NCBI GenBank assembly: GCA_003485715.1
Contig: DNIF01000131.1
Coordinates: 1-6,863, forward strand
DNA from: Gammaproteobacteria bacterium
Lineage (GTDB): Bacteria > Pseudomonadota > Gammaproteobacteria > UBA7966
Length of the DNA: 6,863 nt
Reading direction: 5' to 3'
Part shown: piece by piece, positions 1 through 6,457 of the stretch
Layout: each line of letters starts with the position of its first letter
Numbering within the stretch: position 1 is the stretch's first letter
Notes under the pieces: generated by a model
Databases searched by the model: none
What the model was told of the DNA's origin: nothing
Seen by the model: only the letters and a program-made list of their open reading frames with translations
Position numbers and translations under genes: made by a program

Positions 1-1
1 C

Positions 2-724
2 TACGGTGCACTTGATGGACGCGGCGACATGCAGTTCGATAGTAAGCGCAACGCCGACATCCAGGCGAACGAATCGGCGAATCTGTCTATTGCCTTTCCA
101 TCTACGTACGACGACCCGGAACTGGGGCGTGTCGTGGAAGAGAGTGCCCCGCGCATCGAACGCGCCCTTGCATGCGCCGATCTCTACGGAGCGCTCGGTG
201 GTAGAAGTCGCAACGGTTGGGGGTCTTTCCAACTCGTTCCTGGCGAAGGCACGCAGGCACTCTCAGGTACCCTGCCCGTTCGCGACTGGCGGCAATGCCT
301 CGACCGCGACTGGCCACACGCCATCGGGCGTGACGACAAGGGACCGCTCATCTGGCAAACCGAGTCAGACAACGATTGGAAGGTGCTGATGAAAACCTTG
401 GCCATCTTGAAGATCGGGCTGCGCACGCAGTTCAGGTTCACTGGCAGGGGGAATGCGCCGAATCCTGAGGCACGTCACTGGCTAAGCTATCCGGTCACCA
501 ACCACCCCGTTACGCCCTGGGGGAACAATGCGCGCCTGCCCAATTCGCTGCGCTTCAAGGTACGCCGCGCGGGAGACGGCAAGCTCGTCGGCGCCATCTT
601 CCACATACCGCACCTGCCACCGAGTGATTTCCACCCAAACCGTCAGGTCATCGCGAATGTCTGGGCACAGGTGCACGGATTTCTCGACCAACCAGCGCAG
701 GGCCTGACTCGAATTTCCGTCTGA
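2..724 (+). CDS. cmr1: Cmr1, type III-B RAMP protein (5'-truncated)
   Basis: The frame is open from the left edge (first full codon at base 2) to TGA at 722-724, giving 240 residues of the C-terminal part. The ATG at base 29 is internal and should not be taken as the start. A RAMP glycine-rich loop, GALGGRSRNGWGS, is encoded at 188-226 and resembles the G-G-R-[ST]-R-x-G-[FW]-G-S loop of Cmr1 proteins. Further on come the motifs RHWLSYPV and RLPNSLRFKV and a C-terminal HIPHLPP stretch. In type III-B complexes Cmr1 sits at the head, near the 3' end of the crRNA, and contributes to target-RNA capture. Position immediately upstream of cmr2 supports Cmr1 over Cmr6, the other RAMP with a similar loop. 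The TGA stop lies in TGAGGG, which also forms part of the ribosome-binding site of cmr2, so the two are probably co-transcribed and coupled. The N-terminal RAMP domain and promoter lie outside the window. Confidence 0.88.
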   Translation, partial: YGALDGRGDMQFDSKRNADIQANESANLSIAFPSTYDDPELGRVVEESAPRIERALACADLYGALGGRSRNGWGSFQLVPGEGTQALSGTLPVRDWRQCLDRDWPHAIGRDDKGPLIWQTESDNDWKVLMKTLAILKIGLRTQFRFTGRGNAPNPEARHWLSYPVTNHPVTPWGNNARLPNSLRFKVRRAGDGKLVGAIFHIPHLPPSDFHPNRQVIANVWAQVHGFLDQPAQGLTRISV

Positions 725-734
725 GGGCAAGCTG

Positions 735-3620
735 ATGAACGATGAACATCGCTGGCAGACCCAACTCGCCGCCCGTCTGCACGATCCCCCCGAGAAGGCG
801 CTGGTGCTGCTGCGCACGCGCGAAGGCCACGAAGGGGGCACCGTGCAGGCTTTGCTCGAAGAGGTGTTTCCTCAGGGCGTACCGGCGGACATCGAAGGCG
901 CCTGCAAACGAGCCGACCGTTGGGCGAGTGCGGCTGATCGCGCGGCCTTCCCGAAAGCCGAGGGCGACCGCCGCTACCCGGCGTGGCAGCAGATCCGTTT
1001 CGCCGACGACCCGGTCCTGATCCACCCGCTGACAGGCAACGGTCATCGGCTGCAGCCGCTCGCTGACGATGTGGCGGCGGCGCGGGCGCAGACGTTGGGC
1101 ACCGACCACCTCCGGCGGCTACTGCAGCGCGACGCGCAAGGGGCTGTCGATGCGCGCCGCAGCGCGTTGGCAATGTGGCGCTTTGGTCCCGAACTCGAAG
1201 GCGAGTTGGCCGAGATCTGGAAGTTGCTCCCGGCCGACAGCCGCGTGCCCGATCACACGATCCACGACCACCTCGATCTCACCGCGGCGTTCGCCGGCGC
1301 GTTCGTGGCCGACCCCGACGATGGCCCCGCGCTTCTGGCGGTGTCGATCGGCCCGGTGCAGGACTTCATAGCGGCGGCGCGCTCGACTTCGGACCTGTGG
1401 GCCGGGTCTCATCTCCTTGCACGGTTGGCGTGGGAAGCGATGCGTGTGGTCTGCGACGCTTGCGGACCCGAGGCGATTCTCTTTCCCCGCCTGCGGGCAG
1501 TGGCGCAGGTCGATCTGTGGCTCGTCCGCGACCAAGGGCTGCCAGAAGAACTGTTTTCGAGCCGCGAGTGGCGCACGCGTACCACCGACGCCAATCCCTT
1601 GTTCGCCGCTGCGCTGCCGAACCGCTTCACAGCGCTCGTGCCGGCCGCGCGGGCGCGCGAACTCGCGCAGCGCATTGGCGAGACCGTCCGCGACTTCGCC
1701 CTCGCCAAAGCGAAGGAGGCCTTCCGTTGCCTGCTGCGCGAGGCCGGCATCGACGATCAGCCGGATCTTTATGGCTATGCGCAGATCGCCCGCCAGCTCC
1801 AAGGCTTTCCGGAAGTGCACTGGGCCGCGGTGCCGTGGTCGCTCGGCTACGCCGCACCTGATGGCGAAGGCCGCGTGCAGGCGTCCGACGAGAAGCTGGC
1901 GCAGGCAATGCGGCCGTTCTTCACCGGCGAAGGCAGGCCGGGCTGGCTCGGCACCCGCGCGTGGGAACTCCTCTCGGGTGGCCTGCAACTCGATCAGGGC
2001 TGGTTCTATCGGCCCAACCCCGGTGCGCTGTACCCGGCGCTGCACGAGTTGCTGGAACGCGCGCTCGGGGCGGTGAAGTCCGCGCGGCCGTTCGCCCCGG
2101 CGAGGGAGGAAGGTTGGCGTTGCGCGCTGACCGGTGAAGGCGAATGGATTACGACGGACGCAGAGCAGCTCTGGAAGTCCTATCGGCAGCAAACCGACAC
2201 GCTATGGGCCAAGGCGGCTCACAAGCACCCGAGTTGGGTCAAGTCCGGCGAGCACCTCTCGGCGCTGCCGATGCTCAAGCGGTTGTGGCCCACGCTGTAC
2301 GTGGACGAGGTCAGCGATTTCATCCAGGGCGGCGGCATTGACCGCTTCGTCGTGTCCACACACACAATGGCCGTCGCCTCTGCGATCGAGCGTGCGCTGG
2401 ATTCGGGCAAGACGCCGGACGGCGACATGGCGCAGGGCGAGCGCGTGGCACTGCCCCGTCGGCTCGATGAGAAACTGCGCAACTCGCCCGAGGCGCAAGG
2501 CTGGCGCCGGGTGCCCGGCTGGCTGGAGGCGGAGATCGACGGCGACGAAGAAGGAGCGGGCGAGCGAGCGCGCAGGCGGCTCGCCGAGCTGCTGGGCGCA
2601 CGCCCCGACACCTATTACGGTCTGCTGCTGCTGGACGGAGACGACATGGGCGCTTGGCTATCCGCCGGTGCCGGGAAAACGCAGCGGGTTGCCTCGAGCT
2701 TTCACCCCGTGATCCGCCAGCGGCTTGGAGTGCGCTTCGGCGGCGACCCGAAGTTCGTCGAATACGCGCGCGCACAGCGCGCGCCCAACCCCGCCTGGCA
2801 CATGGCGATCTCGGAGGCGCTGAACCAGTTCGCGCTGCATCTGGTGCCCGACATCGTCGAACGCCGCCATCTCGGCCGCGTGATCTACGCGGGCGGCGAC
2901 GACGTGCTGGCAATGGTCTCGACATCCGATCTGCTCAACGCCGCCGCACAACTGCGGGCGGCCTATTCCGGTATTGACTTCGGCGACACCGGCGCGCAGG
3001 AGGCCGAGGGCGGCAAACTGCAACGACTCGGCGACGGCTGGGCGCGCTTCGGCGACCGTGTGCTGCGGCTGATGGGCGACAAGGCGACTGCATCGGCCGG
3101 GCTGGTGATCGCGCACCACCAGGCTCCGCTTTCCGCGGTGATGCGCGAGCTGCGTGCGGCGGAAAGGCGCGCCAAGGCGCTCGCCGGCAAGGACGCCTGG
3201 ACTCTCGCGGTGCTCAAGCGCGGTGGCGGCGCGCTGTACGTCACCGCCAAGTGGGGCGAACCGCTGCGGCTCTTCAATGCACTGCGCGAGCTGCTGGCAC
3301 GGGACGACGTTTCGCGCCGCGCCGCCTTCCACGTCACCGAGTGGCTGGACGACGTGCCGGGTGACCAGCCGGACATGGTGACGGCCATGCTCGGCTACCA
3401 GACGCAGCGGCAATGCGCGTCCGATGACGCCAAGGACAAAGTGCGCAAGCTCGTTCCGGCCTTGGTGCGCGAAGCCTTCGCGGCCACCAACCGGGCGCCG
3501 CAGATTGCGCCGCTCGCATGGCTGGCCGACTTCATGCTGGCCGCCGAGTTCCTCGCGCGCGAGCAGCGACACACCCGCCTGTGTGCGGAAGGTGGCCAAC
3601 CGGCAAGGAGAACAGCATGA
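735..3620 (+). CDS. cmr2: Cmr2 / Cas10, type III-B large subunit (HD nuclease plus GGDD cyclase)
   Basis: The product is 961 residues, normal for a bacterial Cmr2. The ATG at 735 follows GAGG at 723-726 with 8 nt spacing, and the HD motif begins only 16 residues in, so this start fits. The N-terminal HD domain shows LHDPPEK (H16-D17), H32-E33, ADRWASAADR (60-69) and HPLTG (97-101). The first cyclase-like domain begins at SIGPVQDFI (204-212), followed by DLWAGSHLLARL and by LFPRLR and VDLWL. The catalytic Palm carries LDGDDMG (D634, D636, D637) and YAGGDDV (G720-D723), the metal-binding aspartates that make cyclic oligoadenylate from ATP in this family. The C-terminal helical domain follows. 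By family knowledge Cas10 cuts single-stranded DNA through HD and signals through GGDD when target RNA is bound. Odd feature: in the usual four-cysteine zinc knuckle only C463 remains (C463-A-L-T466, S509-A-L-P512). The stop overlaps the cmr3 start. Confidence 0.96.
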   Translation: MNDEHRWQTQLAARLHDPPEKALVLLRTREGHEGGTVQALLEEVFPQGVPADIEGACKRADRWASAADRAAFPKAEGDRRYPAWQQIRFADDPVLIHPLTGNGHRLQPLADDVAAARAQTLGTDHLRRLLQRDAQGAVDARRSALAMWRFGPELEGELAEIWKLLPADSRVPDHTIHDHLDLTAAFAGAFVADPDDGPALLAVSIGPVQDFIAAARSTSDLWAGSHLLARLAWEAMRVVCDACGPEAILFPRLRAVAQVDLWLVRDQGLPEELFSSREWRTRTTDANPLFAAALPNRFTALVPAARARELAQRIGETVRDFALAKAKEAFRCLLREAGIDDQPDLYGYAQIARQLQGFPEVHWAAVPWSLGYAAPDGEGRVQASDEKLAQAMRPFFTGEGRPGWLGTRAWELLSGGLQLDQGWFYRPNPGALYPALHELLERALGAVKSARPFAPAREEGWRCALTGEGEWITTDAEQLWKSYRQQTDTLWAKAAHKHPSWVKSGEHLSALPMLKRLWPTLYVDEVSDFIQGGGIDRFVVSTHTMAVASAIERALDSGKTPDGDMAQGERVALPRRLDEKLRNSPEAQGWRRVPGWLEAEIDGDEEGAGERARRRLAELLGARPDTYYGLLLLDGDDMGAWLSAGAGKTQRVASSFHPVIRQRLGVRFGGDPKFVEYARAQRAPNPAWHMAISEALNQFALHLVPDIVERRHLGRVIYAGGDDVLAMVSTSDLLNAAAQLRAAYSGIDFGDTGAQEAEGGKLQRLGDGWARFGDRVLRLMGDKATASAGLVIAHHQAPLSAVMRELRAAERRAKALAGKDAWTLAVLKRGGGALYVTAKWGEPLRLFNALRELLARDDVSRRAAFHVTEWLDDVPGDQPDMVTAMLGYQTQRQCASDDAKDKVRKLVPALVREAFAATNRAPQIAPLAWLADFMLAAEFLAREQRHTRLCAEGGQPARRTA
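3605..3610 (+). promoter_or_regulatory. Ribosome-binding site deciding the cmr3 start
   Basis: AAGGAG lies 6 nt before the ATG at 3617, inside the end of cmr2. This selects the internal ATG over the upstream in-frame ATG at 3518, which has no such site and would add 33 residues with no resemblance to a RAMP N-terminus. The ATGA overlap with the cmr2 stop suggests translational coupling. Confidence 0.85.
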
Positions 3621-4759
3621 CAGACACAAGCGCCTTCATCGAACCGCTGGATGTGCTGAGCCTGCGCGGCAATCGCCTGTTCGGCGATCCCGGAAGCTGG
3701 GGCGAATCGCCGATGCCGCCGCCGCCCACTGTCGCCGCCGGTGCGCTGCGCTCGCACCTACTGGCGCGCACCGGCGTCGATCTGGCCGCGTTCGCAAAGG
3801 GTGACGCGGAACATCCGGCGATGGGCACGCGTGATCGGCCCGGCACCTTCACGCTGGCGGCATTCCAGCTCGCCCGGCGGTACGAGGATGGCCTTGTCGA
3901 GCCGCTGTACCCCCTGCCGGCCGACCTCGTCGTCAACGGTACGAACGAGACGCGCCGCATCGAGCAGCTCGTGCCGGCGCGCATCGATGCGCTGGCCGGC
4001 AGCAACCCGCTGCCGCTTTGGCCGGTGCTGGCGCAGGCCGACGAGCGCGGCAAACCCGTGACCGGGCTGTGGCTGACCGCCGACGGTCTGCGCGCCTGGA
4101 TGGGCGCGGGAGCGATCGATGCCGCGCGCCACCTCGTCGCAAGCGATTCGCTCTGGAAGACCGAGGCACGGGTGGGCGTCGGACTGGATGCCGCCCGCCG
4201 CCGCGCAGACGACGGCAAGCTCTTCTCGTTGCAGGCGGTGAGTTTTGCGCGCGATGCCGGTTTCGCGGTGCGGGTGGGTGGCTCGGAGCTGTCCGAAGGA
4301 GTGCTGCGCTTCGGCGGAGATGGTCGTGGTGCGCGGCTCGATCCCGCCCGCGTTGACTGGCCTGAACCCGACTGGGACGCGATCGCCGGGGCCCGCTGCG
4401 GGCGACTGCTGCTGACGACCCCGGGTATCTTCGAGCGCGGATGGCTACCAACCGGTGCCGGCGATCCTTCGCCAGCGGAAGGTGCCGCCTTCGATCTGCA
4501 CGGGGTGCGCGGGCGCATCATCTGTGCTGCGGTGCCGCGCGCAGATGTGGTTTCTGGATGGGATCTCGCACGCTGGCAGCCCAAGCCGGCTCAGCGCAGC
4601 GCACCCACCGGCAGCGTCTACTGGCTCGACGAACTCGAAGCCACGCCCGCCGCACTACGCAAGCTTGTCGAAACCGGATTGTGGACCGAGCCGCAGTACA
4701 ACACCGACATGCGCCGCGCCGAGGGTTTCAATCGTTTAGCGCTGGCGCAGTGGAGATGA
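3617..4759 (+). CDS. cmr3: Cmr3, type III-B RAMP protein (Cas5-like)
   Basis: The product is 380 residues from the ATG at 3617, which overlaps the cmr2 stop as ATGA and follows AAGGAG. From this start the protein opens with FIEPLDVLSLRGNRLFG (7-23), the typical Cmr3 N-terminal strand ('EPLD.L..R..R.F'), followed by PPPPTVAAGALRS (34-46), the Pro-rich turn plus Thr-Val-x-Gly-Ala-Leu-Arg helix of this family. Further motifs are LFSLQAVSF (202-210) and the glycine-rich FGGDGRGARLD (232-242), and the C-terminal FNRLALAQWR. In Cmr complexes Cmr3 is the Cas5-like foot subunit. It contacts Cmr2 and caps the 5' tag of the crRNA, and it is not expected to be catalytic. It is normally followed directly by cmr4, but here a convergent toxin-antitoxin module intervenes, whose last gene ends only 12 bp beyond the cmr3 stop. 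No hairpin terminator is visible between the two, so the transcripts probably overlap. Confidence 0.93.
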   Translation: MTDTSAFIEPLDVLSLRGNRLFGDPGSWGESPMPPPPTVAAGALRSHLLARTGVDLAAFAKGDAEHPAMGTRDRPGTFTLAAFQLARRYEDGLVEPLYPLPADLVVNGTNETRRIEQLVPARIDALAGSNPLPLWPVLAQADERGKPVTGLWLTADGLRAWMGAGAIDAARHLVASDSLWKTEARVGVGLDAARRRADDGKLFSLQAVSFARDAGFAVRVGGSELSEGVLRFGGDGRGARLDPARVDWPEPDWDAIAGARCGRLLLTTPGIFERGWLPTGAGDPSPAEGAAFDLHGVRGRIICAAVPRADVVSGWDLARWQPKPAQRSAPTGSVYWLDELEATPAALRKLVETGLWTEPQYNTDMRRAEGFNRLALAQWR

Positions 4760-4761
4760 CC
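4755..4761 (+). repeat. Left copy of 7-bp direct repeat GATGACC flanking the toxin-antitoxin module
   Basis: GATGACC spans the last codons of cmr3. An identical heptamer is at 5478-5484, just beyond the antitoxin start. The base on each side differs (A/G before, G/A after), so the identity is exactly 7 bp. It could be a target-site or illegitimate-recombination scar of module insertion, but a repeat this short could also be chance. Confidence 0.35.
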
Positions 4762-4771
4762 GATGCACCAC

Positions 4772-5167
4772 TCAGTCCCACAAGGTCTTCAGCGGGTAAC
4801 GCCGAATCGTGTGATCGGGCGTGACCAGTGTCAGCCCGCGTTCGATCGCCTGGCAGATCAACATGCGATCGAAGGGATCGCGGTGCAGCAGCGGCAGTTG
4901 CCCGAGGTGCCGCGCATCAGCCTCTTCGAACGCCTGCGCAATCAGGCCATGGGCCTCACGCTGAGCGATAAAATGCGCCCAGGCACCTTCCTCAGAACGC
5001 ACCTCGAGCCTTCCGAGCGCGTGCTTCTGCGTCGCCTCCCAGATCGAGACGGAGCTCACGTACAGATCGTGTTCGGGTTTACTCAACACTTCGCGCATGG
5101 CTGGCCTCAGCGCGGGCTCGTCCCAGATGATCCACAGGAACACGCACGTATCGAGCAGCAGTTTCAT
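4772..5167 (-). CDS. PIN-domain ribonuclease toxin, VapC-like
   Basis: The product is 131 residues, the usual size of a single-domain PIN toxin. The four acidic positions of the PIN site are visible: D6 in LLLDTCVFLW, E44 in SVSIWEATQKHALGRL, D100 in HRDPFDRMLICQA (D97 is also acidic) and D118 in LVTPDHTI. The pattern 'LLLDT..FLW ... S..SIWE...K...GRL ... RDPFDR.LI.QA ... G..LVT.D..I..Y' fits the Sll0205-like branch of VapC-type PIN proteins. These are Mg-dependent endoribonucleases neutralised by a co-encoded antitoxin. The ATG (5165-5167) overlaps the antitoxin stop by 4 bp (ATGA), with only a weak GAAG about 10 nt upstream, so translation is probably coupled to the antitoxin. The active site is complete, so there is no sign of decay. 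The gene runs convergent with cmr3. It is not a known cas gene, and I infer that it is a guest in the operon. Confidence 0.92.
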   Translation of the reverse strand: MKLLLDTCVFLWIIWDEPALRPAMREVLSKPEHDLYVSSVSIWEATQKHALGRLEVRSEEGAWAHFIAQREAHGLIAQAFEEADARHLGQLPLLHRDPFDRMLICQAIERGLTLVTPDHTIRRYPLKTLWD

Positions 5168-5460
5168 CGCTGCGGCTTCGGGTCAGGCTTCCAGTCGGGA
5201 TGCAGCGGATCGTCTGGTCGGATCTCGTACCAGTCCGCCAGTTCTTCCTCGCTCATCGGATCGAGGAACGCAGGCAGCACGCGCCCCATTCCCTTCGCCA
5301 GCCCGATCGGCCGACGCTTTTTCTCGATCGTGGGGGCAATCGGCCGCAGCTCGGCCACCGGCTTGTTGCGCCGGGCGATGATCACCGTCTCGCCACGCTC
5401 GACGCGGTCGAGCAACTCGGAAAGCTTGGCCTTCGCCTCATGCACGTTGATTGCAGTCAT
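5164..5460 (-). CDS. Phd/YefM-family antitoxin
   Basis: The product is 98 residues. The N-terminal DNA-binding and dimerisation domain reads INVHEAKAKLSELLDRVERG (4-23), then ETVIIARRNKPVAELRP (24-40), the classic Phd/YefM signature. The C-terminal toxin-binding segment PIGLAKGMGRVLPAFLDPMSEEEL (51-74) matches the form seen in partners of PIN toxins. A Pro/Asp-rich tail (79-98, including HPDWKPDPKPQR) makes it somewhat longer than the roughly 75-85 residues common in the family. The ATG at 5458-5460 follows GGGAG on the minus strand (5467-5471) with 6 nt spacing. The stop overlaps the toxin start. Such antitoxins repress their own promoter by binding short palindromes, and paired GTCAT/ATGAC palindromes sit at the start codon and just upstream. 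It is divergent from cmr4, 42 bp away. Confidence 0.93.
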   Translation of the reverse strand: MTAINVHEAKAKLSELLDRVERGETVIIARRNKPVAELRPIAPTIEKKRRPIGLAKGMGRVLPAFLDPMSEEELADWYEIRPDDPLHPDWKPDPKPQR

Positions 5461-5483
5461 GACCTACTCCCGTCATGGATGAC
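5456..5483. promoter_or_regulatory. Paired palindromes, candidate antitoxin operator
   Basis: Two related inverted repeats lie here. GTCATGAC (5456-5463) is a perfect 8-bp palindrome covering the antitoxin start codon. GTCAT-GG-ATGAC (5472-5483) has perfect 5-bp arms. Their centres are 18 bp apart. Four half-sites of the same GTCAT/ATGAC type in 28 bp is the layout expected for an autoregulatory Phd/YefM operator, since that family typically binds paired short palindromes. The role is inferred from position and symmetry. I see no convincing -35/-10 pair in either direction. Because it ends 7 bp before the cmr4 ribosome-binding site, binding here could also block read-through into cmr4-6. Confidence 0.5.
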
Positions 5484-5484
5484 C
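5478..5484 (+). repeat. Right copy of 7-bp direct repeat GATGACC
   Basis: This is identical to 4755-4761 and lies 723 bp away, on the other side of the toxin-antitoxin genes. It overlaps the right arm of the second candidate operator palindrome, so the repeat may instead be explained by the operator sequence. Confidence 0.35.
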
Positions 5485-5490
5485 AAGAAC

Positions 5491-5494
5491 GGAG
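5491..5494 (+). promoter_or_regulatory. Ribosome-binding site of cmr4
   Basis: GGAG stands 8 nt before the ATG at 5503 and supports that start. It lies in the 42-bp gap between the divergent antitoxin and cmr4 starts, which otherwise holds only the candidate operator. Confidence 0.75.
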
Positions 5495-5502
5495 TCTAAA
5501 CC

Positions 5503-6456
5503 ATGTTTGAACAGCACGCCGCAGTCTTCCTATACGCCGTCAGCCCGGTGCACATGGGTGCAGGACAGGCGATCGGGGTCATCGACAACCCGATCCAGCG
5601 GGAGCGCCACACCCATCATCCCTGTTTTGCCGGCAGCGGCATCAAAGGTGCACTGCGACATGCCTGGGAGGTGTTGTCCGCACGGGTCAGCGCCGACCAG
5701 CAATCGCTCCTCAAGGCGCAGATCGCAGCACTCTTCGGGCCGGGGTCCGGCAGCAACGACCTGCACGCGGGGGCAATCAGTGTCGGCGACGCCCAGATCA
5801 TCGCCCTCCCCGTACGTTCCCTCAAGGGCGGCTACGTCTACGCGACCTGCCCCGGCGCGCTCGCGCGGGCGCAGCGGCTGTTGGGCCTCATCGAAGTGAA
5901 GACCGATTGGCCACTGCTCCCAGCGGTCGGCCCCGGTGAATGCCTGGTCACGAACGCCGGGCTGCTGACGCAACGGCAGCGCAATGGCCAGTCAATCGAT
6001 GCGTTGCATCTCGAGGCCTTCGAGTACACCGCGAAGGAAAAGGACAGCAAGGAGGTGGGGCTCATCGCCCGATGGCTCGCCGAGAATGCGTTGCCCGGGG
6101 GAGACGGCTACGCATACTTCGCGGATAAGCTCGTGAAAGATCTCGTTGTGCTCTCCGACACCGACTTCGCCTACTTCAGCGAGCACGCGACGCTGGTCGA
6201 GCCGCATGTGCGCATCAACCCGGACACTGGAACCGCCGACGATGGGGGGCTGTTCTACACCGAAAACCTACCGCCGGAATCGCTGCTGGTGGCACCGCTG
6301 CTCGCCAGCGCCACACGGACCGGCAAGGCCGACCACCCTGCGGCTGAAGTGATGACGCAGATGCGGACCGTGATAAACGGCAGCCTGCTGCAACTCGGAG
6401 GAGATGCCACTACTGGCCGCGGGCTGGTGGTAGCCAGAGTCGTGGGGGGCATTTGA
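5503..6456 (+). CDS. cmr4: Cmr4, type III-B backbone RAMP and target-RNA nuclease (Cas7-like)
   Basis: The product is 317 residues, typical for Cmr4. The N-terminus carries the family signature: AVSPVHMGAGQAIGVIDNPIQRE (12-34) followed by HPCFAGSGIKGALR (39-52). D28 in the GVIDNPIQRE loop corresponds to the catalytic aspartate (D26 in the Pyrococcus furiosus protein) that cuts target RNA at 6-nt intervals. The C-terminus has the RAMP glycine-rich loop LGGDATTGRGLVV (298-310). Several copies form the Cas7-like filament along the crRNA. The ATG at 5503 follows GGAG. The gene is intact although separated from cmr3 by the toxin-antitoxin module, so it presumably relies on read-through from the cmr1-3 transcript or on an unrecognised promoter within the module. 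cmr5 starts 1 bp after its stop. Confidence 0.96.
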   Translation: MFEQHAAVFLYAVSPVHMGAGQAIGVIDNPIQRERHTHHPCFAGSGIKGALRHAWEVLSARVSADQQSLLKAQIAALFGPGSGSNDLHAGAISVGDAQIIALPVRSLKGGYVYATCPGALARAQRLLGLIEVKTDWPLLPAVGPGECLVTNAGLLTQRQRNGQSIDALHLEAFEYTAKEKDSKEVGLIARWLAENALPGGDGYAYFADKLVKDLVVLSDTDFAYFSEHATLVEPHVRINPDTGTADDGGLFYTENLPPESLLVAPLLASATRTGKADHPAAEVMTQMRTVINGSLLQLGGDATTGRGLVVARVVGGI

Positions 6457-6457
6457 T

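Noticed and set aside
1452..1463. CDAC (C240, C243) in Cmr2 as a possible zinc ligand pair
   Set aside because: It sits in a helix-like stretch of the first cyclase-like domain, before GPEAILFPRLR, not in the zinc-knuckle region, and I see no second Cys pair to complete it.
1119..2192. A 357-codon open frame on the minus strand opposite cmr2
   Set aside because: Long antisense frames are common opposite GC-rich genes with strong third-position bias. The translation is Arg/Gly/Gln-rich with no recognisable domain, and the plus-strand Cmr2 motifs account for the sequence.
3518..3616. Upstream in-frame ATG that would extend Cmr3 by 33 residues
   Set aside because: The extension is Arg-rich and unlike a RAMP N-terminus, it lies fully inside cmr2, and AAGGAG is ideally placed for the ATG at 3617.
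2658..3629. A 323-codon open frame on the minus strand opposite the cmr2 3' end
   Set aside because: Same shadow effect. It covers the catalytic Palm and C-terminal part of Cmr2 and shows no family motif.
4756..4824. A 22-codon frame (MTDAPLSPTRSS...) whose ATG overlaps the cmr3 stop as ATGA
   Set aside because: It looks like the coupled start of a lost downstream gene, but GGAG abuts the ATG with no spacing, the frame closes quickly, and cmr4 has its own intact start at 5503. No support as a gene.
4763..5482. A 239-codon plus-strand open frame across the toxin-antitoxin region, co-directional with cmr genes
   Set aside because: Its strand would fit the operon, but the translation has no recognisable domain. 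The minus strand encodes two proteins with full PIN and Phd/YefM motifs and a classic 4-bp overlap.
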